Shown here in pieces: positions 45,541 to 58,138 of a DNA stretch of 64,000 nucleotides (positions are counted from its first letter, which is position 1; every line of letters begins with the position of its first letter). The position numbers and the translations under genes are program-made. The notes under the pieces were generated by a model. The model searched no databases. It saw nothing but the letters and a program-made list of their open reading frames with translations, and was not told where the DNA came from. Source of the DNA: Ulota crispa (lineage: Eukaryota > Streptophyta > Bryopsida > Orthotrichales > Orthotrichaceae); contig OY987243.1 in assembly GCA_963920765.1 (NCBI GenBank), positions 5,394,001-5,458,000 on the forward strand, given 5' to 3'.

Positions 45541-47928
45541 AAACACCATATTCATTGAATTGGGAACTTGTGAACATTTTGGGAATTCTGGCCCTTTTCT
45601 GTCAAGTGCAAGTGCGCACTTGATAGCATTCCAACAAAATGAGATATATATCTTCCTAAAATATGCTCTTTATTACCAAGAAGCTTATAATCTTCTAGAA
45701 ATACGCTCTTTATTACCCAAGAAGTCAAGAACGGGACCTATTTGTTCCACGAAATAACAATACTTCTGAAATTTTGGACATAAAGTTCATTAAGGGGGTT
45801 TAAGGTCATCACTGTAAACCTCTCAAATGAGTTTTAAGGTGACTTTTTCGGTTTCAGGTGAAGTACAACTTGGGAATTGTGTTTCCCCAATTTAATGAAT
45901 ATCAAGTTAAAATTTGTGTCCCCCACCCTTGCTCATCACATGTGTCTCCCAAATAATCAATTGATCAATCACCAAGTGGAATATAGGATAAAACTCACTA
46001 ATTTAAGATGAAGAATGTTTTCAAGGGGCATTGTTTGACACGCTAGGATCAAGTGCCACAATAATATTTTGAGAAGTTTGGAGCACTTCTCATTCAAGGA
46101 TGGCAAGTGTTAGACTTTTGGCAAGTAAAGGTGGAAATGCTCTTATATTGTCTTCTGTAGACATTCTTCACCATAAATAGTGGTGCAACTTCTCCATCAC
46201 TCTAGAATGTTGATTATGTCTTAGAGCATCTCCATTGAAATGAGGTTTGGAAGGCATATTGCAAGCTTGTGGTTTAGCCACTCTCCATTTTCCTCTAGTT
46301 GTCATAGAGCTTGGGATATACAAGAGCCTAGGTTATACAAAATACAATGCAAGATAGCATAAAGCAATAAAGACCTAACAACCATATGAGTTGTTCATGG
46401 CACCTCTCAATATGTTGAAACATTTTGTAAGTTTCAGTACAAAGTTCTTAGGATAAAAGTTACAGAAAAAAATTGGAACTATTGTTTACCAAAAAAATAT
46501 TATTGGTATTCACAATTAATGATTGTTTGACATTTTTGACCAAAAATTTGTTGGTTTGTGGTGTCTTGCACTATACAATAGCAGGCATTTGTGAAAATCA
46601 CCATGCGCCATTTCCCCACAAGGCTACATATTATTGGGCGTTGTTGAACATTGTTGGTTTTTGTTGAACATTGTCCGTAATGCCATATTCGTTAAATTGG
46701 GAAAAATAGGGGTACCATTTTGTACTCCACCTCAATCCAAAATACTCGCCTAAAACCAGATTCAAAAGTATCAGATTCAGTCTGAGCCACTCAGATTTTT
46801 TCCCTCACAAATTCCTCCTCTTAGGTGAGACATGTGTATCAAAAAAAATGCTAGAGCTTGGTTTGGGGCCTGCTTTGGGGTGATCACCCCAAACCTTCAG
46901 AAGTCCCAAAATGACCGTTTTGGCCCATTTTAACGAATATGGCGATCCGTTAAAGATTTCATAGTTTCTCAAAATTGTACCTTGGCAGAAACAAAAAAAA
47001 ATTGATGATTGTAAATCTTAGGAAGCATGTCTTGGGGTTTTGTTGAGGAAGATGTCACACTAAGGTAGTGTGCTCTAATTGCAACCCTCTCATGTAAAGT
47101 AGCTCAAGAATGGATAATTATGAAGTAGTCTTTGAATGGATCCTTATAAGTCATAGCAAAAAAGGTGTATTTTATTGCAAAAGTCAATCATACTCCTCAA
47201 TTTCTCTTCATCTCTTTACAAGTTATAGGAGAACAATTTATGAGAAACCTAGAATCACAAATAGGTGCTTACTACAAAAAAAAATTGAAAATTTATCAAC
47301 AATTTAATAATGCTTCAAAAATATGAACAAAATTGTGTTAAATTTGACTTCCATTTCTCTTTATCTGAAAAATAGACAAAAAAATCTTCATGTCTTGAAA
47401 AGTCCATGAAAAGGCAGACCAGCCCTTAAAGTGACTGCACGACTGTCTTTGCTCCGCAATTAACATTCCGGAAGCTTGCGGATTTTTTCCCGGAAGCTTG
47501 GAGGCTTGTTTCCGGAGGCTTTGTTTCTGGAAGCTTGAAGACTTGTTAGAGCCTACCATTGGAGATGCTCGTCTGATGTGTTTTTTCATTAGTAAAGAAA
47601 AGCAAGCAGCCACGCCGCAACAAGAAGCTTGAAGCATACTAAAGCACACAATAGCCCACTATCTTACCGTGCAAGTAACCAATCTTCCACGCTATTTACT
47701 ATAGCTATAGCGGCTTTTGTCAAAGCGCAGCAGCCCTTGTGTAGTTTAATTAGTTTGGGTCCAGAGCCAATAAACAAAGCCAGGTGGTGCCAAAATTTCT
47801 TCCTAATGCACGTCCAAGTACGGTAGAGACTAGAGAGATGAGGAGGCGCCATTGGAGAGAAGCAGTGAGATTGTCATGGGGGGGAGTCTAGTCCAACATT
47901 CAGTGCCAGTGCTTATCAGCAGCCACCA
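45541..47928. other. Spacer with isolated MITE-like ends
   Basis: TTAGAGCATCTCCATTG (46221) and CATTGGAGATGCTC (47557-47570) look like ends of a Tourist-like element of about 1.35 kb, but the outer TTA is missing on the right. GGAAATGCTCTTA at 46135 may be another end. GGAAGCTTG is repeated at 47468-47548. Composition becomes GC-richer after about 47400. Confidence 0.4.
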
Positions 47929-48186
47929 ATGGCGTCTGCAGCCCAGCCCCTTTTTCGAAGTTGGGCACCCGTGTTATCATTTACAATACAACGTCGTGCT
48001 TTCCCAAGAGAAGCACATCGTCATTCTCTGAGCTCCACCTGGAAGTTGGGCAACATGCTGGGTGGCTGTCACTTGGGATTTCCATTGACGGCGGTCATGT
48101 GCATGACTAGCTCAGTCTCCTTCTCTTTTTCTCTTTCTGTCTCTCTCTATCTCTCTTGTGAGAGATACATCATCCTACCACGTTAA
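47929..48186 (+). CDS. Possible first exon with transit-peptide-like N-terminus
   Basis: In a GC-richer island an ATG in a good plant context (CAATGGCGTCTGC) opens a frame starting MASAAQPLFRSWAPVLSF and continuing IQRRAFPREAHRHSLSSTWK. It is rich in Ser, Arg and Ala and poor in acidic residues over the first 45 residues, as in plastid or mitochondrial targeting peptides. The frame then runs into a CT-microsatellite-derived stretch (SFSFSLSVSLYLS), so true coding, if any, probably ends at a donor such as GTCATG near 48096 or GTGCAT near 48100. I found no downstream exon and recognise no family. It could be chance. Confidence 0.25.
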   Translation: MASAAQPLFRSWAPVLSFTIQRRAFPREAHRHSLSSTWKLGNMLGGCHLGFPLTAVMCMTSSVSFSFSLSVSLYLSCERYIILPR

Positions 48187-49972
48187 AAGATCAGCAGGCC
48201 TCTGAGGTGGCAGCGCAACGACCGCAGCCCAAGCGCTTTAGCACCAGGCAGGACCTTTTCAAAGCGTCGTTGTCCCCACACAGAACGCACGCTACGTCAA
48301 TACGGCCACTTTCATGACCAATCCCAAGTAGTTCATGCTGAAGAGAGCCTGGCATTAATGGTGTGCATGTGCAGCAGTTAAATTCTTTGTTGCCAGAATA
48401 TTACCGCATTTTGACACTAGCTACCTTATCATAAAATAACTCGGGCGAAACTTGAAAGAATGGTCAAAATCTCCAAATTTCTCTCAGAGAAACACTAGGT
48501 TCAGCCCACCTAAGGTTTTCAACTTCCACCTCAAAGATCTTCTCCGTCATGCACTTTTTTGCAAGAATAGAATCCCCATTTATAAGATGAAATATTTTTA
48601 CTTTGAACTAGAGAGTGGTGCTTGATATGTTACGCATTTACCATTAGAATTTTATTATGATTTTATTAGGATTTTCCTATGAGATAGAATGCAAAATAAA
48701 AATTTCAATGAGTCTTCAAATTGTATCTACAATATTACAGAGGTACAGATGTGATATTATAGAGGGCCTTGTGGTTTTAGTAGTATGATTGGTGGTTTCT
48801 TGACTTTTGTGCCAATTCTCACTCACAAGCAAGTGGAGATTTTTGCACCTTGCAATGTGCTAAAAACTAGTACTTAGATAAACCGGATAATTATTGCCTA
48901 AGAAACAGTTGGGCTGGTTTTGTCTACGAAAATTGTCAGTTTCAGACTTTCAGTAGCGAAATTGCCTTAAGAAAAAAACCAATTTTTCCTACGAATTTGG
49001 AAACCTTAATTATTTGGACGAGTCGCTAATAATAGCGGAACGAGCATACGTGGATGATTGGGTTTATTTATTGTTTACCTGCACTGCATTGAAGGGTGGG
49101 TGTTGCTCGGCCCAACGAAAAGTCGAGAAAACTTGCGGTGCATGACAGTTGTTGGTATTTGCTGTTGTCATAGCAACGAAAACCGAGGTTTTTAGGGTTT
49201 AGGGTTTAGGGACATGATGAGTGGCTGTCTGGTTGGTATGAGTCTTCTGCCAACAAGAATCCTGATTATAGTGGCGCGTCTTGACATCCATGGTTGGAGG
49301 ATGCTGGAGTTTGTTTTTTGCTGCAGAAAAAATCTTTGAAGCCTACCTCCTGATCACTGCAAATCAATCTGCAAATCAAGCCACCCTAGGATTGTAAGCA
49401 GGGCTGATTCACCCGGTCCAAGTCTCATTCCTTGGCCTTTTCAAGAGAAAGATCTAAGCGTTAGTTCAAGTCCACATATGACACAAAAGCTCACGAAAGC
49501 TCACAAAAGCTCCATTAGCATTCTTGTGAACCTGGTCTAACAGCCTTGCAAAAGACATCTACATTCTTCTGGCTCTTTCATATTCAGCTCAGCGTTGAAA
49601 GCTCAGTCGATTTTCTGTTTCTCTCCTCAATTTAGTCATGTAATAAATGCTGCTTGTCAAGCTAAAGTTTGTTGAAAATTTGTTTTTGAGAACCAATCTA
49701 AATTGTCCTTGCTTGGTTCACATGCCCATTTCGACACTAGCTTGGTGGAACCACGCATTGACAATATATCTCGGTTGTCCCAGCCAACTTTTCTAGATTG
49801 AAGTGCTTGTGCCTTGAGGAACAAGTCTGAAAAATAGTTGGAGTTGTGAAAAAAGGTGAAAATACTGATAATGTGAATAGTGGGTAATGGTACAACTTCT
49901 CTCAGCTGCTCTAGACTTGTTATGTTGCATGTCACTGGGGATTTGGAGCTTTGGTGTGAAATTAGGTAACGG
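48187..49972. other. Partly GC-rich region with a short telomere-like tract
   Basis: Three TTTAGGG units lie at 49191-49211, with an ATG a few bases on. This motif is the plant telomere repeat and also, as a telo-box, occurs in plant promoters. The frame after that ATG is only about 42 codons (MMSGCLVGMSLLPTR..) and unrecognised. No gene is called. Confidence 0.4.
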
Positions 49973-49980
49973 ATATTTAA

Positions 49981-50374
49981 GGAATTGATATGCGCAGACC
50001 CGGGGTTTGATATATGCACAGTTGCACACAGGGGAGTAAATTTTAGATATTTACCAGCAACAAGTTGCATTTGGAAAGTTTGAATTCAGATCTGGATTTA
50101 GAGATCTTAATCTAGTCTAGAACTACAAAGAAGGTTACAATTGAACAACACCTATTGGAAAAGCTTAGCTAGGGGGTAAATTATTACTTTTACCTTTGTT
50201 TGTAAAAATTCTTAAATTTTTGCACTAGACATTTGTTCAATTGTAACCTCCTTTGTGGTTCTAGACTAAATCAAAATCTCTATTCAAACTTTTCAAATTC
50301 AACTTATTGATATCTAAAATTTACCCACCCCCCTTTGTATATATCAAACCCCCTATTTGCACATATCAATTCCC
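49981..50374. mobile_element. Foldback MITE, family F, copy 3
   Basis: It begins GGAATTGATATGCGCA and ends TGCACATATCAATTCCC, flanked by an exact 8-bp repeat ATATTTAA (49973-49980 and 50375-50382). The arms pair through AAAGGTTACAATTG-like and CAATTGTAACCTCC-like blocks. It is 394 bp. Confidence 0.75.
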
Positions 50375-50382
50375 ATATTTAA

Positions 50383-51376
50383 ACCTGATATACAAGGATA
50401 AATATTTATTGGCGTATTTTCCCTGAATGTTACCTTTTATATTTCTTTTCAAGCTTTGCAACTACCAATTTTCATATGACTTACATGAGCGCTTTTTTTT
50501 TAAGGTCAAGTTGAAGCCCTTGACAGGTCATTTTTGTATTGGGTAAAATTAAAAAGCTATAATTGAACTCCATATTTTGGAAACTATTGATCTTTTATAT
50601 GTATGGTTGATGACCGTTCAAATTAGGAAACTTCTGGCATTATATTTTCAGAATATGGTGAATCTTTAATATTTGTATGGATCAAAATCAAAGTGATTAT
50701 TTTCATATCTTATAAGTTAAATAAAAGTAATCTTGATTCTTTCTTTGGAAAGATGATATGAACTTTCTTGGAAAACAACAAATTAAGCTTTTAACAACAC
50801 AAATAGCTGCTGTTTTATAGATTCAACAAAGAAGCTCAACAATTTCCACATCATTCATTTTTTTTGTTCTTAGACGTGCTGCAAACACAATCAAATATTG
50901 CCACATGACATGAGCAACTTCCAAATTGGTACACAAAGTTTGAATAGATACGATTTATGCAGCTTAGCCAACTCATTATTTCCTAACTGGGAAGGGATTA
51001 GGCCAAAGTTTACGAGGACTAAGGACAAATTCTCTTAAAGAATTTTGGCTTTAAAAACTCTAGTAAATTTCAATCCTGTTTTGGGGGCAGCTCGTTTTGA
51101 GAATTATGCCCAAAAAAATTGTCACTTAATCATTGGTTTTTTGAGATTATATCAGTTAAAATTGGTGAAAATGGCGATGCACTGTTAACTATTATTCAAG
51201 GTCTTATGGATACTTTGTTCATTTGTGCAAGAACAGAGAATTTTGATTTGATTTTTGTGCAGGGTCACTTTGTTCTGGGCTGCAGTTCAGTCCCCAAGGA
51301 CCCCAACCAGCACCAGGCACTTACGAGTAAATTATCTTCAGTCCCTAGTTCAGTTTGCAAGTTTTTTCCAATGGGA
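50383..51376. other. AT-rich spacer, nothing recognised
   Basis: No repeat ends or credible exons. Confidence 0.45.
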
Positions 51377-51378
51377 TA

Positions 51379-51692
51379 AGGTAGGAGCACCCATAAGCGT
51401 GAGTTTAAGGGTTTTGAACATGATTACTATTTGTAAATGTCTAGCAAATTATAGGATCCTATTAGCAACAGAAAAATAATGAGTTTGCACTTTCAAATTT
51501 ATTATTTGGATATTATGAGAATAAGCTGTGAATTTTTAAAGAGCAAATTGCCATTGTACCCATAACCACTTTCAAGATTTCATGTTCACATGTTGTACAT
51601 CCTTGTCATGACATCTATTTACTTCCACAGATTTTCCAAGATTTCAGAGGGCACGCTTATGAAAACCCTCATGAGGATGGGTGCTCCTACCT
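51379..51692. mobile_element. TA-flanked MITE, family R
   Basis: The ends are AGGTAGGAGCACCCAT and ATGGGTGCTCCTACCT, with TA at 51377-51378 and 51693-51694. It is 314 bp and closely related to 37265-37577. Confidence 0.8.
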
Positions 51693-51726
51693 TATACCGT
51701 ATCCTTATACACCATACATGTTTCAT

Positions 51727-51958
51727 TTAACCCTTAAACGTCAAAAAGGCCCTTTGCAACCAGTACAATATGGGGTATTTTTCTTGTATTTGAAATGGAT
51801 CCACACCTCTACAACATTTGAGATCAACAAAGAAGTTGGAACATGGATATATGTGGTTCTAGTGAGCTATTTGAGATCTCAAGTTAAAAATTTTGTTGGT
51901 AGCAAATGCCAGCTACACGGCAATGTATCTACTATGCCCCCTGAAGTTTAGGGGTTAA
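51727..51958. mobile_element. TTAA-flanked piggyBac-like MITE, 240 bp type, inverted
   Basis: The ends are TTAA-CCCTTAAACGTC and GAAGTTTAGGGG-TTAA. The interior is the reverse complement of the type at 18810 and 38720 (TTTTGTTGGTAGCAAATGCC, ACAATATGGGGTATTTTTC). It is 232 bp. Confidence 0.75.
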
Positions 51959-54525
51959 CTATGGATTATTCAAAGTTCTTAAATAATCTTTCAAAAATAA
52001 AGGACCAAATTATAGTTGTTTACAAAACATTGAGAGATACATGCAAAATTACAAGAAATCTTTCAATATTCATGAGCATAGAAACTTCATAATTACATGA
52101 GCAGTTCACAATTAGTCAAATAAGTCATGAAAAGATTGGACAATGAAAAAATGATAAAAAAAAAAAGACAATAATACCAATGAATTTCAGTTTATATTAT
52201 TGGGAATTTGCTAAATTGTTTCTTTCGGTTAATCTAGCGAATTGACTTGAATCACGTAGTGTAAACTAGCAAATTGTGGATTGTCCTTCGATGTTGAGGA
52301 TGTTTGCAGCATCCACTCCAAAGGGGAATTTTTTTCCATGTGATAACCAAAAAAATTTCAAGGTTCTTATATTGAACTTTTTCCTTAAGATACATTTTAT
52401 GCCCCATTTCAAAACAAATAAGAAAATAAAACGTATATCTATATATATATATATTTTATAAAAAGAACCAAAACAACAAGAGCAAAAGAGCAAAAGAATG
52501 ATAAGAAACATAAACAAATTGCTTAATAATGATCCTTGTAGCACTTCTTCATAACACGTCAAGCTTTTACTTTTAAACGGTATGCTGTTTAAATGTTAGA
52601 AGTTGCCATTAAGGGACAAATTTCTTACTAATTATTATTACTAGTCCAACTAGCACATCCTCTTGGACATTTCTATATTCAAAAACACTACCGGGTCATT
52701 AATACGGTGTCGTTGAATCGCAAAACTTCAAAAGAACAAACAAGACTTGAGAATTGCAATGGCTAATATTTTTTTAAAGGCAATTTTTTATTCTTGATAA
52801 GCCTAATGTTTTGTCATTCAGATTAGTGTTTTGCATTGCACATACAGTTTTATTTATAAACTTAAACATTAAGAGAAAGGCAGTTGAGTAGGGTCTACAA
52901 GAATTTCTAAGAGATCACTGTCAATTGGTGGATTTTCTTAATCTATGCCCTAATACCAGTGTTTTAATAATAAACTTCATACTATGATTGTTTGAATGGT
53001 TTACAATGAGAATCTATTGTTTCCATTTGGACTTACTAAGTTATGTTCATGGGTTTACTAATGACTAGACAAAAAAAAGCGGGAGATCTTCCGATGTTTT
53101 GCATACATTTAGAAAAAAAATTGGATCATTATTCATGAACTTTGGATAATCCATAACTAGTTAAAGAAGATATTGTGGTATAACTTTCCTATGCATTTAC
53201 GTCTATTTGATAAATTCGTATTCAAGAAAATGTTGTATGGTGTATGAAAACGTCCCCAGTGACACTTATACAATTTCAACAAAAGCTAGCCACAGTTTTT
53301 TGACAAATTGTGATTATAATTGATGATTAATGAAAAAATGTGGTTATATCAAAACTTCCATTGACAAATAAACTTCACTTTATTTTCCCATGTGAGTGAC
53401 CAAATCCATTGTCTTCATGGTCAAACTTATCTTAATTTAAAAACGTGTCATTTTCAAATGTGACAACTTCACTGATGCACTGTTTCATGTCAACTGATTT
53501 TGCCAGCTCCCTTGTAGAGACCACGTTTGGTTTAATATGTGCATTTATAAAGAAAAATCAAACATTCCCATGTAGGTATCTTCTTGAATTCTACAGTATT
53601 TAGTCGCTCTCTTGGTTTGTGGAAAACATGGCGATGACAGCCAAAAGCTTAGGAGTTTGGCATATTTCGAACAAAGTATATAGAAATTGGCCAATCTAAG
53701 CAGATGTTAGATTGTTAAAAAAATAAAAATAAAAATAAAAATAAAATCAATACAACGATAATAGGGAAAACAATGATGATACGAATTTGTCAAACTTCTG
53801 CAAGTGACCTGGGGACCTAGACCATCGGTGGTCCTAAACCAATAGTAGTAAAAGTACAGAGTTTCATTGAATTCTTAACGGAATCCCAATTCTAAGGTGC
53901 AGCCAGATTGCCATATTCAATTAAATGGGGGCAGAGGCAAGATTTGATTGGAAGATATAGGAAGGGGCCACGTCATACACTGGTATCTCGGGTGCTCGCT
54001 CCAATTTATACCCGGCTCTCACCAATAGAGAGCAAAGGCATACACCTTGCCCCCTTAAAATAGCTCACTGAAACATTCCCCAACAAAGTGGTCAGCTAGA
54101 ATGTCTCTGTACTTGAATTCCTATGGCGGCAAGTGACTGATTTGGTCAGAGTTTATTTCAAGTGTTCACTGCCACCTCAGAATTTTCTGGCCTGCCCCTG
54201 GGCCCCCTATTCCCCTAGGGCCCAAATCCCCCATTCCCCCGCATTCACCCGGTCCACTATCTCTTTCCTATGGACATATTTAGCAATCACTGTGCAGGAA
54301 AAATATCATGCCCCCCGCAAAACAAAATTTGCTTATAAAGTTGTTATTCAATGATAATGGCTTTGACTATATTAAAGGTGTCCATAGCATGTATAGGAAA
54401 CATGTGATCCACCCCCAAGCCCCCAACAACCCCAGGCCTTCTTTTCCTTCCATGCCTCGCGTTTCTTTCCCATAAAAGATTAAGGACATGGCATGTCTCT
54501 ACACGAAATAGTGCATCTACACCAA
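51959..54525. other. 2.6 kb region, no gene recognised
   Basis: A (AAAAT)n-like tract lies near 53718-53744. The region 53900-54470 is GC-richer (runs of CCCC) but its frames match nothing I know. Confidence 0.4.
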
Positions 54526-56052
54526 ATAGTGCATTTAGGTTGCCTCATACTAATTTCTTCACATTCCACAATATTTAAATATTTACCATGACTACAATAA
54601 TTTTTGTCAGTAATTACAGTAACAAACAATGGAGGAAGCAAGCAAACTAAGTTTGGGTACAACAACAAACGTCAAAGTCACCGAGCAAGGAAGCTAGAAC
54701 TTTACACAAAAGCAGGAATTATTGTAGCATAAAGAGAGTAACATGCCCCTCCAGGTAACCCAAGGTGAGTCATGAGGTAACTTTGCCAAGGTAAGGCAAC
54801 TTAATTGTTAACCCCTAAAGGACCAACTGTCCCCTCGGGGGACAAATGGATTTTGGGCATGTACCTATAGCTAATCTACTTTTTGTGATTTTTTGAAACT
54901 TTTGTTGAAGGTGGAGAATTCGAAGATCTATGTGGGCATCTAAATTTTTCTTCATTCCGACATTTATTGAAGAAGTTATGCATGAATTTTTGAAAAGGGG
55001 AGGGTGGGCAGCCAAAAAAAATCAAAATTGCATTTTTTAAAAATAAACATCTGAAATTGCTTCTTTAGATTTATACAAATGTGGATATCTTTGAATCATT
55101 CAATTTTGATTGACGAGATGAAAGTTATGAGAAGTTTTAGTTTGCCAGTAGGTATGGGACTCCCAAACCTCCATTCTTTTTGCCCCTTGTAAAATTTGTT
55201 ACTTTACTTTTTTGAGCTCTTTGTGGATTTTTTTTTTACTCTTTTTTTTCCAAGTTGTAGTAGACTAAGAGTCCTTGGATTTCGCCATTTGGATCAAAGT
55301 AATTCAAATTTTGCAATTTTACATAAATCCTCCAATCTTGCCTAGTGTATATGAAAATTTCATGGCCTTACGGCATTGCAGGATTTTACAAAGTATGATT
55401 CACACCTCCAAAACGTTTGAAAATTCTCCCACACATACCTACCTTAGTCTTCTACATGGGAAAAATAAACCTCAACTTTGCGTAGAGCAATTTTTTTGAT
55501 ACAGGAGCCGTCAAAGGCTTCTAAAATTTTTGGGCAGCAGGGAAAAAAACATTTTGTTTCACTTCAGATGTCAATATCTCACTCCTCTACTTCTAGAATG
55601 AGCTGAAATTTTGCCCACAAGTACCTTCCACAGTCTAGGACAAGATCTTACGGTTGAATTTTCAAAAATACTTTTTTTCCTACCTTTCTACTCATTCCCC
55701 CAAAAGTGGCAATTTTCAGTGATTTTCAAAGGAAAAAGGGCTTGGTCCTTTAGGGGTTAAGGCAACCTACATGCACTATTTGGTGTAGGTTGCTGCGCAC
55801 TAATTTCTTCACATTTAACACTAAATAGATACTTATTGATACTACAATCATTTTCATAAAATGAATCCTAGCAATAAACAAATTTTAACTACAACAAGGA
55901 CTTGGCAACAAAAACAATGTGAAACAACAAAATAACTTTTGCTAGACAAAGATCATGTGCAATCCTAGTATCTAAATAGTTGCATGTTTCTCCAAGTGGT
56001 CAAGCTATGAGTTGTGAGGGAACCTTCTAAGGTAAGGCAATCTAATTGTTAA
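54526..56052. repeat. Diverged tandem duplication split by a TTAA element
   Basis: Unit 1 (about 54526-54807) and unit 2 (about 55761-56048) share CTAATTTCTTCACATT near their starts and AAGGTAAGGCAA..TAATTG at their ends. Each is followed by TTAAGGCAAYCTACATG, the start of the next unit. The element 54808-55760 lies exactly between the two units. Confidence 0.7.
54808..55760. mobile_element. TTAA-flanked piggyBac-like MITE with perfect ends and an empty paralogous site
   Basis: The ends are TTAA-CCCCTAAAGGACCAA and its complement (one base differs at the inner edge). It is 953 bp. Filled flanks read TAATTG-TTAA and TTAA-GGCAACCTACATGC. The next repeat unit has the unfilled TAATTGTTAAGGCAATCTAC (56044-56063) with a single TTAA. 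The left half matches the arms of 7199-7912. It has no transposase. Confidence 0.88.
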
Positions 56053-56186
56053 GGCAATCTACATGCTACGTTTAGTGTAGAACACTTCTCCACCAAATCA
56101 TCCAAATGTAAAAGTAGTAAACGTAATGTGATTTATAACACTTATAATATCACTTCACCATTGTACAAACTTCAATTATTTAGAAT

Positions 56187-56430
56187 TGCTAACCCCTAAT
56201 GTTTTAAGCTAATTTTTTCACCAAAACTGCTCCAAAATTGTCATTTGTAGTACAAGTAACAAATTTTAGAAAGAAAATAAAAACTGATACATGCAACCGT
56301 AAGATCTTGTCTAGGTTCTTGAGGCTTAGATAGTTGAATCATTCATAACAAAGGCTACATTGACGTTAGTTTTTCAAACCATAATTAACCTCATCCCTGT
56401 GTAACTGGTTTGCTAGAAAGGGGCAAACAA
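56187..56430. mobile_element. Fragment of a long-type TTAA piggyBac-like MITE
   Basis: CTAACCCCTAATGTTTTAAGC, then TTTTTTCACCAAAACTGCTC, resembles the start of 27827-28747. No right end was found. Confidence 0.4.
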
Positions 56431-57114
56431 AAAATCAAAAAACACAAACAAAATTCTTGGTTCGAAAGTGGTATTTGCAAAATGAATTTAGTCCACCAAA
56501 GGTATTTGCAAACTCGTTACTGCAAATACCACAGCTAGCACCAAGTGGACATTTTTTTATAAATACATGTATATCTGGTTTTCTATTTTTGAAAACCTGA
56601 AATTACTCGGTCAAGCATGGCAGTGGGGTATCTCTATACTTGTGCCAGCAAATCTTTTAAAGATATTCTGTCTCCTATCCACATGCTAGCCGGGTATCGA
56701 ATACCGTTAGAGTTTCTAAACGTCCAAAAATTTGCCCTTATTTACACATCTCACATTCTTTCTTTTTCTGTTGCTTTTCCTCAACTGGGTGATGGGATAT
56801 TGAGATCACTTCAGTTACAGTTAGGTTACAAAGAGTGAAACATTGGATATATTCTGGTCATTCCTATTTATTCTGAGCTTTTGTACTTTGTTTTCGCAAT
56901 GAACATTCTTTCATATGTGTCCAAAAAAAACATTGGATGTAATAAGGAGCAGGAAGGAAGGATTTAAGTATTCAAATGTTGGATAAGAAATAGGTTATGG
57001 TGTAAGTTGGATTTACATTGTGGTCAAGTCCCGTGTTGTACTTTGTATATGAAAAAATTCACTTGAAACCCTACTTGGTCATACTTGGTCAAAGTAGATA
57101 ACGTTTTTTTCACT
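56431..57114. other. Spacer, nothing recognised
   Basis: Short unsupported frames only. Confidence 0.45.
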
Positions 57115-57894
57115 TTAACCCCTAAATGCCCAAACCCTTTTTTTTCAAAAAATACTCAAAATTGCTATTTCTAATCATTTGATTCTGAGAACAACTATTT
57201 CCTACTTGGTGCAAATCTAACCGTAAAACCTTGCACTAGATTTATGCAAGAAGACATGGTGAAAGTTACTTGCGGTTTGTCTATACAAATTGAGAGATTT
57301 GATCCTTTGAAGTTGTTATTGTATAGATTAGTTCTCCATGATCCAAATCATGTTGGACATATATATCTCCACAAATTTGCAAGGCCAATGGAGACAAGGA
57401 ACACACCCTACATGGCCCTACATTGCAAACATGTTTCTGAAATTCATAGTACATTGGAGTTTTTAGCAAACTAAATTGATGAGGGCTAATTTTGAAATAT
57501 GGAAATTCAAATGTTGGATTGAAAGAATTAATAAAATCTCTAGTAGGTGTTGCAATTCAAAATCTATTATATTATCTAATACAATAGTGTATTTATGTAG
57601 TACATCTTTGGATACACTCTATTGAAGGGCCATGCCTTCATTGATTTCTTTTGGGAGAAATCAATGAGAAATGATATGCCTAACTTGTCCCTTGAAGAAG
57701 AATAATTCATAAAACATCAATAATTTTTGAATTACAAATTCAATTTCAACAAAAATTAGATTTCCACATAACCTTTACAAAAATCAACTTCTAGCTTTTT
57801 TTTAAATGATAACAAAATCTAATAGAATAAACATGTCCAAAACCCATTTTGTCCCATGTAGGGACAATGGCCATTAGAGTTTAAAATATATCGT
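57115..57894. mobile_element. TTAA-type piggyBac-like MITE, diverged
   Basis: The left end is TTAA-CCCCTAAATGCCCAAACC. The right end is degenerate, GGCCATTAGAG-TTTAA, but is preceded by CATTTTGTCCCATG and GGGACAA, as in other long members. It is 780 bp. Confidence 0.55.
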
Positions 57895-57907
57895 ATCCCA
57901 CCTACTA

Positions 57908-58138
57908 AGGTAGGAGGGCTCTAAAAACATTTGGGTCCTAATTGCTTTCACAGTCTAGGAAGGAGTGACATGTTGTTTCAAAAATCTAATATTGTTATTG
58001 ATGAGTTAGGTAGACTTGGCAATTTTACTTAGCCCACCTAACTCATCAAAGATAGTAATAGATTTTTGAAACAACATGTCAAACCTTCTTAGATTGTGAA
58101 CGCAATTAGGACCGGAACGCTTTTAAAACCTCCTACCT
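57908..58138. mobile_element. TA-flanked foldback MITE, AGGTAGGAGG family
   Basis: AGGTAGGAGGGCTCTAAAA faces TTTTAAAACCTCCTACCT, with TA at 57906-57907 and 58139-58140. The inner arms GACATGTTGTTTCAAAAATC and GATTTTTGAAACAACATGTC pair perfectly. It is 231 bp and almost wholly palindromic. Confidence 0.8.

Noticed and set aside
46224-47570. Tourist-like element of about 1.35 kb with GAGCATCTCCATTG ends
   Set aside because: The right flank lacks TTA, and a competing end at 46135 makes pairing ambiguous, so it was left as isolated ends.
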